Source: Sphingomonas sp. JC676 (GTDB taxonomy: Bacteria; Pseudomonadota; Alphaproteobacteria; Sphingomonadales; Sphingomonadaceae). Taken from it: a stretch of 64,000 nt of DNA. Below are positions 34,816-43,451 of the stretch, in pieces. The translations under genes were made by a program, and so were the position numbers. The stretch's first letter is position 1; every line of letters starts with the position of its first letter. The stretch lies in NCBI RefSeq assembly GCF_014489075.1, contig NZ_JACTGR010000003.1:448501-512500 (forward strand). Direction: 5' to 3'. The notes below the pieces were generated by a model that saw only the letters and a program-made list of their open reading frames with translations, did no database searches and was not told the DNA's origin.

Positions 34816-34909
34816 TTCCGGTCTCCCTCGCGCCCCTTTCGCCCGCTGCACGCGGCCTTGCAAGCCCGCGCTCTTGCCTTTGTGCGATGCACGCGCCAGA
34901 GCGCGGGTA

Positions 34910-35923
34910 ATGAGCGCCACCATTCACCGCCTGGGCTCGCGCGGAGAGCCGTCGCTTGATCCGATGATGGCGCTCGTCGCGCACGACATGAACCTGGTCA
35001 ATGCGGTCATCCTCGATCGCATGCAGTCCGACATTCCGCTGATCCCCGAGCTTGCCGGCCATCTGATCGCCGGCGGCGGCAAAAGGATGCGGCCGATGCT
35101 GACGCTCGCGAGCGCGCAGCTGCTCGGCTATTCGGGCACGCGGCATCACCGGCTCGCCGCCGCGGTCGAGTTCATCCACACCGCGACGCTCCTTCACGAC
35201 GATGTCGTCGATTCATCGGACCTGCGCCGCGGCCGCCGCACCGCCAACATCATCTGGGGCAATCCGGCGAGCGTGCTCGTTGGCGACTTCCTGTTCAGCC
35301 GCTCGTTCGAGCTGATGGTCGAGGATGGCAGCCTCAAGGTGCTCAAGATCCTGAGCAACGCGTCGGCGGTGATCGCCGAGGGCGAGGTCAACCAGCTCAC
35401 CGCGGTGCGCCGCCTCGACATTTCCGAGGAGCGCTATCTCGACATCATCGGCGCCAAGACCGCTGCTTTGTTCGCCGCTGCCTGTCGTATCGCGGCGGTG
35501 CTCGCAGAGCGATCGGAAGGCGAAGAAGCGGCGCTCGACACCTATGGCCGCAACCTCGGCGTCGCCTTTCAGCTCGTCGACGACGCGATCGATTATGTCT
35601 CGGACGCGGGCACGATGGGCAAGGATGCCGGCGACGATTTCCGCGAGGGCAAGATGACGCTGCCCGTCATCCTGGCCTATGCCCGTGGCGGCGACGCCGA
35701 GCGCACCTTCTGGAAGGACGCCATTTCGGGCCGTCGCGCATCGGACGAAGATTTCGCCGAGGCGATCCGCCTGGTGCGGAGCAGCCGCGGGGTGGACGAT
35801 ACGCTCGCCCGCGCCCGACACTACGGCCAGCGCGCGATCGACGCGCTCGGCGGCTTCGCGCCGGGCAAGGCCAAGGACGCGATGGTCGAGGCAGTCGAAT
35901 TCGCGGTGGCGCGCGCTTATTGA
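34910..35923 (+). CDS. Polyprenyl diphosphate synthase (octaprenyl/decaprenyl type)
   Basis: 337 residues from MSATIHRLGSRGEPSLDPMM; a start at 34874 is possible but the first 12 residues do not match the family. FARM LLHDDVVDSSDLRRG and SARM QLVDDAIDYVSDAGT are intact, with GGGKRMRPML before them. These two Asp-rich motifs bind Mg-diphosphate. The enzyme makes the ubiquinone side chain; the length of the product cannot be read from sequence alone. Monocistronic. Confidence 0.94.
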   Translation: MSATIHRLGSRGEPSLDPMMALVAHDMNLVNAVILDRMQSDIPLIPELAGHLIAGGGKRMRPMLTLASAQLLGYSGTRHHRLAAAVEFIHTATLLHDDVVDSSDLRRGRRTANIIWGNPASVLVGDFLFSRSFELMVEDGSLKVLKILSNASAVIAEGEVNQLTAVRRLDISEERYLDIIGAKTAALFAAACRIAAVLAERSEGEEAALDTYGRNLGVAFQLVDDAIDYVSDAGTMGKDAGDDFREGKMTLPVILAYARGGDAERTFWKDAISGRRASDEDFAEAIRLVRSSRGVDDTLARARHYGQRAIDALGGFAPGKAKDAMVEAVEFAVARAY

Positions 35924-35964
35924 GCTGGACGTGCGATGCCGCGGCTGACCGTCGCGGCATGGCT

Positions 35965-36132
35965 TCAGCGAAGGGCAACGCCCGGCGAAACCGTCGTCGG
36001 AAATGCTACCCGGCGCAATCTCGCATATCCGCGCGCCAGGCCCTCATGGGCGATCCGCGCTTCGACGCTGCGGGCCGCGCTGGCCCGCATGAGCGAAATC
36101 TGCTCCCGCTCAAGTAGATAGTTGATATCCAT
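35965..36132 (-). CDS. Small conserved 55-residue protein
   Basis: 55 residues, MDINYLLEREQISLMRASAAR and then EARIAHEGLARGYARLRR. Start at 36132 is chosen because GAGGGAG lies upstream. One amphipathic helix followed by a basic tail; no signal peptide. I believe small proteins with the LLxREQxSLMRA...EARIAHEGLA pattern recur in sphingomonads, but the function is unknown. A longer frame from 36177 lacks a ribosome-binding site. Confidence 0.7.
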   Translation of the reverse strand: MDINYLLEREQISLMRASAARSVEARIAHEGLARGYARLRRVAFPTTVSPGVALR

Positions 36133-36449
36133 GGCGAAACTCCCTCGGGGAGCGAGAGCATTGCGTCTCTCAGTCACACGGTGCTCGGAACGACTCGGTG
36201 ATGGAGCATGCTATCACGGTTCGCACCGCGCGGTCGCCTTGTTCCAGGGGCGCTAACACGACTTTCGCTCGCGTCATCTCAAAACCGCCCCAGTTTCCGA
36301 TCGGGAAACTCCCTCGACAATAACCGACCGAAATGTAGCAAGGTTGCGAGCGAGAACGTGCTATGGTTTCCGCACAGGTCGAATGCGCCGGTCAGATTGA
36401 CCGCAGCCGCCGGATCTTCGCACGAAGTCCACAGACCGAAAGGGCTCCA
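36133..36449. other. 317-bp intergenic region between the 55-residue gene and the histidine kinase
   Basis: No gene supported. It carries the divergent promoters of both neighbours. A hairpin AGTTTCC-GATCG-GGAAACT is at 36292-36310. I see no convincing EcfG or sigma-54 box. AT content is slightly higher at 36240-36370 than around it. Confidence 0.4.
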
Positions 36450-37518
36450 ATGCCTCCCGCAACACCGAGCGACACTGATCTCACTCTCAACCTCGCGCTG
36501 GCTGTCATCGCCTCGTCGCACGCGCCGGTCTTGCTGCTCGACGAAAGCCGCGTGGTTATCGCCGCGAGCGACGCTTTCTGCCACGCCTTCGAGATCGATT
36601 CCGGGACGATTGGCGGTCAGGAATTCGCCTTGTTGGGTGCGGGCGAATGGGCGATTCCGCAGCTCCAGTCGCTCCTCAAGGCAACCGCCTCCGGCTTCGC
36701 CGAGGTCAAGAATTACGAGTTCGACCTCAAGCGCGAAGGTCGCGGCGATCGCCGCCTGATCCTGAACGCACACAAGCTCAATTATGGCGAAGGGCAGGAG
36801 GTTCGGCTCCTGCTCGCCATCGCCGATGTGACGGAAGCGCGAATCGCCGAGCGGATGAAGGACGATCTGGTTCGTGACAAAAGCATATTGCTCCAGGAAC
36901 TTCAGCATCGCGTGGCCAATAGCCTCCAGATCATCGCGAGCGTGCTGATGCAGAGCGCCAAGAAGGTACAATCGGACGAGGTACGCAGTCACTTGCGCGA
37001 TGCCCATAATCGCGTGATGTCCGTAGCCGCCGTCCAGAAGCAGCTCACGGTTTCACCGGCCGACGAGGTGAATCTCCGGGCGTATCTGGGACAATTGTGC
37101 GAGAGCATCGGCTTCGATGATCCACGATCACGACCAGGTCACGCTGCAAGTCGAAAGTGACGAGAGCCTGGTCGGGGCAAATGTTTCGGTCAGCCTTGGC
37201 CTCGTCGTGACCGAACTCGTCATCAATTCGCTGAAACATGCTTTTCCTGAGGCACGCCACGGGAAAATCATGGTGAGCTATCGCAGCAAGGGCGTCGACT
37301 GGGCCCTTTCGGTTGCCGACGACGGTGTCGGCATGCCGACGGAGCCCCAACTGGCCAAACCCGGCCTGGGCACCAGCATCATCCAGGCGCTTGCCGATCA
37401 ACTGGGCGCCCATATCACCGTCTTGGACGGCATGCCGGGGACGGTAATATTGCTCGAGCACGCGCAGCCGGCCTCAGCCGCAACCGGCAATGCATCACAC
37501 GCCGCCCCGCCGATCTAG
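36450..37518 (+). pseudogene. HisKA_2-type sensor histidine kinase split by a frameshift
   Basis: From MPPATPSDTDLTLNL, residues 1-125 form a PAS-like sensor (VLLLDESRVVIAASDAFCHAF, ILNAHKLNYGEG). The H box LLQELQHRVANSLQII is of the HisKA_2 group. At 37105-37120 the frame breaks: the first frame reads ESIGFDDPRSRPG and stops at 37160, while the second resumes MIHDHDQVTLQV, then VVTELVINSLKHAFP (N box), VADDGVGMP (G1) and GLGTSIIQALADQLGA (G2) to 37518. Two missing bases or one extra at GGCTTCGATGATC would restore one 356-residue protein. Either a real lesion or a sequencing error. Cognate regulator unknown. Confidence 0.8.
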
Positions 37519-37563
37519 CGAGAACAGCCTGACGCGCCACGCGTGCGCGCCAGGCGCCGCCCG

Positions 37564-37782
37564 CTATTCCTCAACGCCTTCGGCCTCGTCGGCATCCTCA
37601 TCCGCACCCAGCACGTCGTCCTCGTCGCCGTCGAGGACTTCCTCAATCGCCTCGACCACCAGATCCAGCTGCTCAAAGCTCGCAGTGAACTCGATCGTCT
37701 CGCCGTCATCGTCTTCGAGATGCAGCGTGTAATCGCCGTCGCTGTCGGGGGTGATGGTGAATTGTGCCAGGGTCCGTGCCAT
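37564..37782 (-). CDS. Small acidic protein of unknown function
   Basis: 72 residues starting MARTLAQFTITPDSDGDYTL. N-terminal half is a beta-hairpin pattern; the C-terminal half is strongly acidic (EEVLDGDEDDVLGADEDADEAEGVEE), which suggests a disordered tail. Start at 37782 chosen since the frame upstream shadows hrpB. No family recognised. Divergent from hrpB by 56 bp. Confidence 0.7.
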   Translation of the reverse strand: MARTLAQFTITPDSDGDYTLHLEDDDGETIEFTASFEQLDLVVEAIEEVLDGDEDDVLGADEDADEAEGVEE

Positions 37783-37838
37783 GTCGCATGCTCCTTCGCT
37801 TGCGCCAAACCCCGGCTCTGGCAATTGGTTGCAGCCTG

Positions 37839-40274
37839 ATGTCCGAACCCCTGCCCATACACGCCGTTTTGCCCGATCTGCTCGCCGCATTGCAGGCGGG
37901 GAGCAACGCCGTGCTCGTCGCGCCGCCGGGTGCGGGCAAGACGACCGCTGTCGCACCGGTCCTGTTAGCGGAAGACTGGTGCACGGGCGAGATCCTGCTC
38001 CTCTCGCCGCGCCGCCTTGCCGCGCGTGCCGCCGCCGAGCGGATGGCGGCGCTGGCGGGGGAGCCGGTCGGCAGGACCTTCGGCTATGCGACGCGGCTCG
38101 ACAGCAAGCGTTCGGGGGCGACGCGGGTCACAGTTGTGACCGAGGGTATTTTCGTCAATCGCATCCAGTCCGATCCCGAGCTGGCGGGCATCTCCGCTGT
38201 GCTGTTCGACGAAATCCATGAACGCAGCCTCGACAGCGATTTCGGGCTGGCGCTCGCGCTCGACGCGCAGGCGGCGCTGCGCCCCGATCTGCGCATTGTC
38301 GCGATGTCGGCCACACTCGACGGAGTGCGCTTCTCCACGCTGATGGGAGGTGCCCCGGTGATCGAAAGCGAGGGGCGTAGCTATCCACTGACCCTGCGCC
38401 ATATCGGCCGCGCTACCGAGGCGCGGATCGAGGATTCGATGGCAGCGGCGATCCGGACCGCGCTACGCGAAGAACAAGGCGGCGTGCTCGCCTTCTTGCC
38501 CGGCGTTGCGGAGATCGAGCGCACTGCCGAACGACTGGCCGACATTCCGGGCATAGTTCTGCATCGCCTGCACGGCAGCCTCGAGCCGCAGGCCCAGCGC
38601 GCCGCGATCGCGCCCGACCCCGAAGGGCGACGCAAGCTCGTGCTCGCCACCTCGATCGCCGAGACGTCTCTGACGCTCGACGGGATCCGCGTGGTCGTCG
38701 ATTCAGGGCTGGCGCGGCGGCCGCGCTACGATCGCGCCGCGGGAATGACCCGGCTGGTTACCGAGCGGGCGAGCCAGGCATCGGTCACCCAGCGCGCCGG
38801 GCGTGCCGCGCGCCAGGGTCCAGGCACGACCTATCGGCTGTGGGAGGAGGCGGCGACCGCCGGGCTGCCGCGTTTCGACCCGCCCGAGATTCTCGAGGCC
38901 GATCTCTCGGCGCTCACGCTCGATTGCGCATTGTGGGGCGTCGCCGATCCGCGCCAGCTCGCCTGGCTCGATCCGCCGCCCGACGCCGCGATCTCCGAGG
39001 CGCGCGCGCGCCTTGCCGCGCTCGAAGCGCTCGACGTGGACGGCCGACCCACTGCGCATGGCAAGGCGATCGCCCGGCTGCCGCTGCCGCCCCGCCTGGG
39101 CCATATGCTGGTGCGCGCCGGCGAGCGCGGGATGGCGCATACCGCGGCGCAAGTCGCCGTGCTGCTCGGCGAGCGCGGCCTTGGGGGCAACGATGCCGAT
39201 CTCGAGCTTCGCCTGCGCCGCTGGCGCTCGGAGCGCGGGCCACGCGCGGAAAATGCGCGGCGGCTGGCCGAGCGTTGGGCGAAGCTGGTCTCGGACCGGG
39301 GCGAAGGCGATGTCGCGATCTGCATCGCGCTTGCCTTTCCCGACCGTATCGCCAAACGCCGCGACGCATCGGGCGAGCATTGGGCGTCGGCGGGTGGGCG
39401 CGGCTTCCGGCTGGATCCGGCCTCGCCGCTCGCCCGCGCTGAATGGCTGGCGGTGGCCGAAACACAGGGCATGGCGGCGGGCGCGCGGATCCTTTCGGCG
39501 GCGCAGATCGATGCCGCCACGGTCGAGGCGCTATTCGGAGAGCGCATCGAGACGCGACGCAGCGTGACCTTCGATCCCGCGACCGGGCGGATAGAGACGC
39601 TGCGCGAGCGCCGGCTGGGCGCGATCCGACTTTCGAGCGGGAGCGATTCGGCGGCGAGCCCCGCCGAGATCGAGGCGGCGTTGCTGGAGGGTGTGCGCGA
39701 ACATGGCCTGGCGCTGCTGCCCTGGTCCGAGACCGCGCAGGCGCTACGGACGCGCGCCGCCTATGCGGGGATCGATGCGCTGGGCGACGAAGCGCTGCTG
39801 ACCAGCCTGGACGAATGGCTGCCGCCGGCGCTGGCCGGCAAGAGGCGGCTCGATGCGGTCGCGCCCGAGGCGCTGACCCAGGCGCTGCAGAATTTGCTCG
39901 GCTGGGACGGGCAGAAGACGCTCGATCGGCTAGCGCCGGCACGCTTCGAGACGCCAGCGGGATCGAGCCATGCGATCGACTATGCCGCCGAGGCGGGACC
40001 GACGGTGGAGATGCGCGTCCAGGCACTGTTCGGCCTCTCCGAGCATCCGGTGATCGGAAATGGCGTGCCGCTGGTGCTGAGCCTCACCTCGCCCGCCGGG
40101 CGTCCAATCCAGACGACGCGCGACCTGCCGGGCTTCTGGAAGGGGAGTTGGGCGGCAGTCGCCAAGGAGATGCGCGGCCGCTATCCGCGCCATCCCTGGC
40201 CCGACGATCCCGCTGCGGCTTCCGCCACGCTCCGCACCAAAAATGCGGATGCAAGGGCCGCACGCCCGCGCTAA
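37839..40274 (+). CDS. hrpB: ATP-dependent helicase HrpB (DEAH-type)
   Basis: 811 residues from MSEPLPIHAVLPDLLAALQA. Walker A LVAPPGAGKTTAVAPV, DEIH box VLFDEIHERSLDSDFGLAL, motif III MSATLDG, motif V TSIAETSLTLDGI and motif VI QRAGRAARQGPGTTYRLW define the helicase core. The C-terminal region is the HrpB-specific domain with LRLRRWRSER. HrpB is an RNA-helicase-like ATPase; its role is unclear outside of a few species. The upstream frame to 37764 is not counted. Followed by the complex I accessory gene after 11 bp. Confidence 0.95.
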   Translation: MSEPLPIHAVLPDLLAALQAGSNAVLVAPPGAGKTTAVAPVLLAEDWCTGEILLLSPRRLAARAAAERMAALAGEPVGRTFGYATRLDSKRSGATRVTVVTEGIFVNRIQSDPELAGISAVLFDEIHERSLDSDFGLALALDAQAALRPDLRIVAMSATLDGVRFSTLMGGAPVIESEGRSYPLTLRHIGRATEARIEDSMAAAIRTALREEQGGVLAFLPGVAEIERTAERLADIPGIVLHRLHGSLEPQAQRAAIAPDPEGRRKLVLATSIAETSLTLDGIRVVVDSGLARRPRYDRAAGMTRLVTERASQASVTQRAGRAARQGPGTTYRLWEEAATAGLPRFDPPEILEADLSALTLDCALWGVADPRQLAWLDPPPDAAISEARARLAALEALDVDGRPTAHGKAIARLPLPPRLGHMLVRAGERGMAHTAAQVAVLLGERGLGGNDADLELRLRRWRSERGPRAENARRLAERWAKLVSDRGEGDVAICIALAFPDRIAKRRDASGEHWASAGGRGFRLDPASPLARAEWLAVAETQGMAAGARILSAAQIDAATVEALFGERIETRRSVTFDPATGRIETLRERRLGAIRLSSGSDSAASPAEIEAALLEGVREHGLALLPWSETAQALRTRAAYAGIDALGDEALLTSLDEWLPPALAGKRRLDAVAPEALTQALQNLLGWDGQKTLDRLAPARFETPAGSSHAIDYAAEAGPTVEMRVQALFGLSEHPVIGNGVPLVLSLTSPAGRPIQTTRDLPGFWKGSWAAVAKEMRGRYPRHPWPDDPAAASATLRTKNADARAARPR

Positions 40275-40285
40275 AGGAAAATCCC

Positions 40286-40567
40286 ATGAAGACCGCCCGA
40301 ATCTATCAGCGCCCCAAGAACGCCATGCAATCCGGCCGCGCGCGGACCGATACCTGGATCCTCGAATTCGAGGCCGAACGCGCGCAAGAGCCCGATCCGC
40401 TCACCGGCTGGGCAGGCGGCGGGGACACGACCAACCAGGTCCGCATCGCCTTTCCTACGCTGGAAGCCGCCAAAGCGCATGCCGAGCGCGAGGGCTATGC
40501 CTTTCACATCGTCCCGGCGCCCGAACGCAAGCTCAAGCTCCAGGCCTACGCCGACAATTTCCGGTGA
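40286..40567 (+). CDS. ETC complex I subunit, NDUFS4-like accessory protein
   Basis: 93 residues (MKTARIYQRPKNAMQSGRART...). The conserved ARIYQRPKNAMQSG, WILEFE and EAAKAHAEREGYAF stretches match the NDUFS4/AQDQ-type accessory subunit of the alphaproteobacterial NADH:ubiquinone oxidoreductase. It lies 11 bp after hrpB. The GTGA at 40564 overlaps its stop with the start of the SnoaL-like gene, indicating coupling. The core nuo operon is elsewhere. Confidence 0.9.
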   Translation: MKTARIYQRPKNAMQSGRARTDTWILEFEAERAQEPDPLTGWAGGGDTTNQVRIAFPTLEAAKAHAEREGYAFHIVPAPERKLKLQAYADNFR

Positions 40568-40915
40568 CGCCGGCCCAGGTCCTCGACCGCTGGATCGAGG
40601 CCTTTCAACGCCGGTGACGCGGATGCCCTGGCGGCGCTCTATCATGCGGATGCGGTCAATCATCAGGTGGTCCGCGATCCGGTTGTCGGCCGTGATGCGA
40701 TCCGTGCGATGTTCGCCGGCGAATTCGCCCAGGTCGAGATGGTCTGCGTTCCTGAGAACCGTTTCGCCGACGGCGAGTGGGCGATCCTCGAATGGCGCGA
40801 TCCCCTGGGGCTGCGCGGCTGCGGCTTTTTCCGAGTTATCGAAGGCAGGATCGCTTTCCAGCGCGGCTATTGGGACCGGCTGAGCTTCGAGCGGCTCTAC
40901 GCCAGCAGCGACTGA
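40564..40915 (+). pseudogene. SnoaL/NTF2-like small protein, frameshifted
   Basis: A GTG at 40564 opens VTPAQVLDRWIEAF, then the frame reads QRR and stops at 40617. One base into the next frame the reading continues NAGDADALAALYHADAVNHQ, VVRDPVVGRDAIRAMF and GYWDRLSFERLYASSD to 40915, the NTF2-like fold with its His-Asp hallmark. The break is at GCCTTTCAACGCC; loss of one T or C restores a 116-residue protein. Either a pseudogene or an assembly error in a short T run. Coupled to the NDUFS4-like gene by a 4-bp overlap. Function unknown. Confidence 0.75.
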
Positions 40916-41415
40916 GCAAGCAGCAACAACAGCTTCACGTCGATCGCGAGGCCCTCCTCGCGTTTGGCGGCGACGAATTCCGGCAGTTCCGTCAGCGCGA
41001 CGCGGTGGACGATGATGTCCTCGTCCGCCGTACCGCCACCCTGACCGATTCGCGTGAGACCACTGACCCGCACCAGAGTGAAGCCCTCGCTCACCAGACC
41101 GGGCGAGGAATAATAATCTCCCAGCGCCTCGACACTCGCGCAGCGATAGCCGGTTTCCTCCTCCAACTCGCGCCGCGCTGCGCCTTCGATCGTGTCGTTG
41201 GCATCCTCATCGCCGACCAGTCCGGCAGGCAGTTCGAGGCAGCGCCGGCCCAGCGGGACGCGATACTGATCGACCAGGAGCACATGGCCGTCGTCCACCG
41301 CGACAATCACTACCGCCCGGATCCCCCGCGCCCGCGAGACGAACTCCCAGCGCCCCTGCCGCTTGGCGGTGATCCACTTGCCCTGCCAGGCGATCTCGGT
41401 TGGTTCGTCGCTCAT
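40897..41415 (-). CDS. Nudix hydrolase, ADP-ribose pyrophosphatase-like
   Basis: 172 residues from MSDEPTEIAWQGKWITAKRQ. Nudix box: GLVGDEDANDTIEGAARRELEEETGYR is preceded by LLVDQYRVPLGRRCLELPAG, characteristic of ADP-ribose/NUDT5-type enzymes. Hydrolyses nucleoside diphosphate sugars. Its end overlaps the end of the convergent SnoaL-like gene by 19 bp. Start at 41415 chosen because the frame to 41592 shadows the next gene. Probably last in the lemA-TPM run, 10 bp after it. Confidence 0.88.
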   Translation of the reverse strand: MSDEPTEIAWQGKWITAKRQGRWEFVSRARGIRAVVIVAVDDGHVLLVDQYRVPLGRRCLELPAGLVGDEDANDTIEGAARRELEEETGYRCASVEALGDYYSSPGLVSEGFTLVRVSGLTRIGQGGGTADEDIIVHRVALTELPEFVAAKREEGLAIDVKLLLLLAQSLLA

Positions 41416-41425
41416 GGCCGCGGCC

Positions 41426-42097
41426 TTAGAGCTCGATGACGCGATCGGGAAGCTCGTTCGTGTCGCCCTCGCTGCGCGGGAAATGCTCCGCGAGGACGAC
41501 GCCGACCTGGCGCACCGCCTCGGCCAATCCGTCGCCCAGCCGTCCCTCACGGACCGCGCCCAGCAGCCCGGCCATCGCCGCGCCCCACACATCGGGGGTG
41601 ACCTTCGAATGGATCGCCTCGTCGGCGATGATCTCGGCGCGGTGCTCGGCGATCGAGAGATAGATCAGCACGCCGGTCGACGCCTTGGTGCGCTTCTCGG
41701 CGGCGGTGCGGAACAGTGCCAGTGCCCGGCGATTGACGCGGCGCGACTTGGTGACGCCGGGGGTGAGCGCGAAGCGCAGCGCGTCCCAGGTCAGCGCGAC
41801 GCGCGCAACCAGGAAGGTCAATGCCATCAGGATCAGCGCGGCGGTGAGGTACCAAGTCGCCGGCACCGTCTGCGCCCAGCTGTCGACGAAGCGCGCGTGC
41901 AGCCATTCGGCGGGCGCGGGCTGCCAGGCGAGCAAAGCCAGCACCAGCAGCATCGCCAGCACCGTCCAATGGAGCGCGACGTCGTGATAGGCATCGGAGC
42001 GCCCCGCGACGACGGTGACGATCTCGCCGTCGGTGGAGAGCTCGGCCTGGGTCACCGCATTGGTGACCAGCGCGCGATCTGCGTCGGTCAATTGCAT
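41426..42097 (-). CDS. TPM-domain membrane protein (COG3762-like)
   Basis: 223 residues from MQLTDADRALVTNAVTQAEL. Two adjacent hydrophobic segments at about 43-62 and 85-105 follow a short N-terminal part of the TPM fold; the rest, GVLIYLSIAEHRAEIIADEAIHSKV and LGDGLAEAVRQVGVVLAEHFP, completes it. Function of this group is not established; TPM (also called TLP18.3/Psb32/MOLO-1) domains occur in phosphatase-like and chaperone-like proteins. Its start overlaps the stop of the previous gene by one base. Third of three TPM genes in the operon. Confidence 0.85.
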   Translation of the reverse strand: MQLTDADRALVTNAVTQAELSTDGEIVTVVAGRSDAYHDVALHWTVLAMLLVLALLAWQPAPAEWLHARFVDSWAQTVPATWYLTAALILMALTFLVARVALTWDALRFALTPGVTKSRRVNRRALALFRTAAEKRTKASTGVLIYLSIAEHRAEIIADEAIHSKVTPDVWGAAMAGLLGAVREGRLGDGLAEAVRQVGVVLAEHFPRSEGDTNELPDRVIEL

Positions 42098-42960
42098 CAC
42101 CAACTCCCCGAGGCGCCGCCGCCCCCGAACGATCCGCCGCCGCCGGAGAAGCCGCCGCCACCGCCACCGCCGTCCCCGCCGCCCCAGCCTCCGCCGCCGG
42201 AGCCGCCGCCCCAGCCACCGCGGCTCGATTCGCGGCCGATCTCGTTGGCGATGCTCCACAGGATGATCGGCAACGCGCCGCCGTCATTGCCGCGATAGCT
42301 CCGGGCGCCCCAAGGGCCCCCGCGGGCACGCCGCCGTCCGATGAACATCGGGATGAGCACAAAGGCCAGCACGATGCCCCAGAAGATCAGCCCGATCGGG
42401 AAGCCGCCGCCATGGCTGCGCTGGCGCGTCTGGACGGTCTTCTGCGTCGCCTGCTGCGCGCGTTGCTCGGCCGCCTCGAGCGGTAGCTTCATCTGCTCGC
42501 CGATCGCCTGCGCGCCGGCGACGATGCCGCCCGGAATATCCTTGGCGCGAAATTTCGGGAGAATGATCTCGTTGATGATCTGGCTCGAAAGCGCGTCGGT
42601 CATGATTGGTTCGAGGCCGTAGCCGACCTCGATGCCGACTTTACGGTCGTTGGGCGCGACAACCAGGATGATGCCGTTATTGGCACCCTTCTGGCCGATC
42701 CCCCAGGCACGGCCGAGCTGATAGCCATAGTCGCGGATTTCATAGCCCTGCAGATCCGGGATTGTCGCGACGACGAACTGACGCGTCGTCTTGGCGTTGA
42801 TATCCTCCGCCAGCTTGGTGATTTCGGCCTTCTGCGCAGCGCTGAGCAGCCCTGCGGCGTCGACCACGGGCTCGCGATCGCGCTTGGGGAAATTGGGCTG
42901 CGCCTGCGCCGAAACCGGTAGGAGGAGCAGCAAAGCGAGCAGAACGCGTACGATGCTCAT
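42097..42960 (-). CDS. TPM-domain protein with Gly-rich tail (YgcG family)
   Basis: 287 residues. Residues 1-21 are a signal peptide (LLALLLLLPVSAQA). The TPM domain includes PVVDAAGLLSAAQKAEITKLA, RQFVVATIPDLQGYEIRDYG and NGIILVVAPNDRKVGIEVG. A transmembrane helix lies near 195-215 (FWGIVLAFVLIPMFIG), and the tail is a Gly-rich SRGGWGGGSGGGGWGGG run ending GGGGASGSW. YgcG-like proteins are predicted to be membrane-anchored periplasmic. Overlaps the upstream lipoprotein gene by 4 bp. Confidence 0.9.
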   Translation of the reverse strand: MSIVRVLLALLLLLPVSAQAQPNFPKRDREPVVDAAGLLSAAQKAEITKLAEDINAKTTRQFVVATIPDLQGYEIRDYGYQLGRAWGIGQKGANNGIILVVAPNDRKVGIEVGYGLEPIMTDALSSQIINEIILPKFRAKDIPGGIVAGAQAIGEQMKLPLEAAEQRAQQATQKTVQTRQRSHGGGFPIGLIFWGIVLAFVLIPMFIGRRRARGGPWGARSYRGNDGGALPIILWSIANEIGRESSRGGWGGGSGGGGWGGGDGGGGGGGFSGGGGSFGGGGASGSW

Positions 42961-43451
42961 TGGGTGATCTCGCGAATGATGCCGTCGCTGCCGGCGAGGA
43001 TGCCGTCAGCCATTTTCTGTTCGCGGAAGCGCGGCAGAATCATATTCTGCATGATCGCCTGCGCCTCCGCGTTGGTAAGCGCCTTCATCAGACCGTTGCC
43101 GGTCTCGATGCGCGCCTTGCGCTCGGTCGGAGCGACGATCAGCAGGGCGCCGTCGCCTAATCCATTTCGGCCGATCCCCCAATAATTGCCAAGGGTCCGG
43201 CCATAGTCGGCAATCTCATGCCCATCGAGAGACTTGATCGTGACCACCACGAATTGGTGCCTCGACCGAGCCTCGACCTGCGCCAATCGGCCGGCGAGTT
43301 TCTCCTCCACATCCTGCGGCAGAAGATCGGCCGCATCGACCACACGCCCCGTCAGCGCCGGGAAATCATAGCCGGCGGGAGGTGTCCTGGGTGGCGCCGC
43401 AGCGCTACAGGCTGCGAGCGCCCCACAGAGGAGGAGCGCCCTGGGGATCAG
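42957..43451 (-). CDS. TPM-domain lipoprotein with likely CTG start
   Basis: Taking CTG at 43451 gives 164 residues (M)IPRALLLCGALAACSAAAPP, a textbook lipoprotein signal with lipobox LAAC, followed by GRVVDAADLLPQDVEEKLAG, RHQFVVVTIKSLDGHEIADYG and DGALLIVAPTERKARIETG, the TPM fold. The CTG overlaps the lemA stop (CTGA). An internal GTG at 43343 would lack any export signal and cuts into the domain. The frame shows no ATG, GTG or TTG start at the proper place. The non-canonical start is inferred from the intact lipobox and the coupling overlap. Confidence 0.75.
   Translation of the reverse strand: MIPRALLLCGALAACSAAAPPRTPPAGYDFPALTGRVVDAADLLPQDVEEKLAGRLAQVEARSRHQFVVVTIKSLDGHEIADYGRTLGNYWGIGRNGLGDGALLIVAPTERKARIETGNGLMKALTNAEAQAIMQNMILPRFREQKMADGILAGSDGIIREITQ

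Noticed and set aside
36187..36260. Possible EcfG-type (GGAAC) promoter boxes near the 55-residue gene and kinase
   Set aside because: GGAAC occurs on both strands but no matching CGTT -10 at 16-17 bp.
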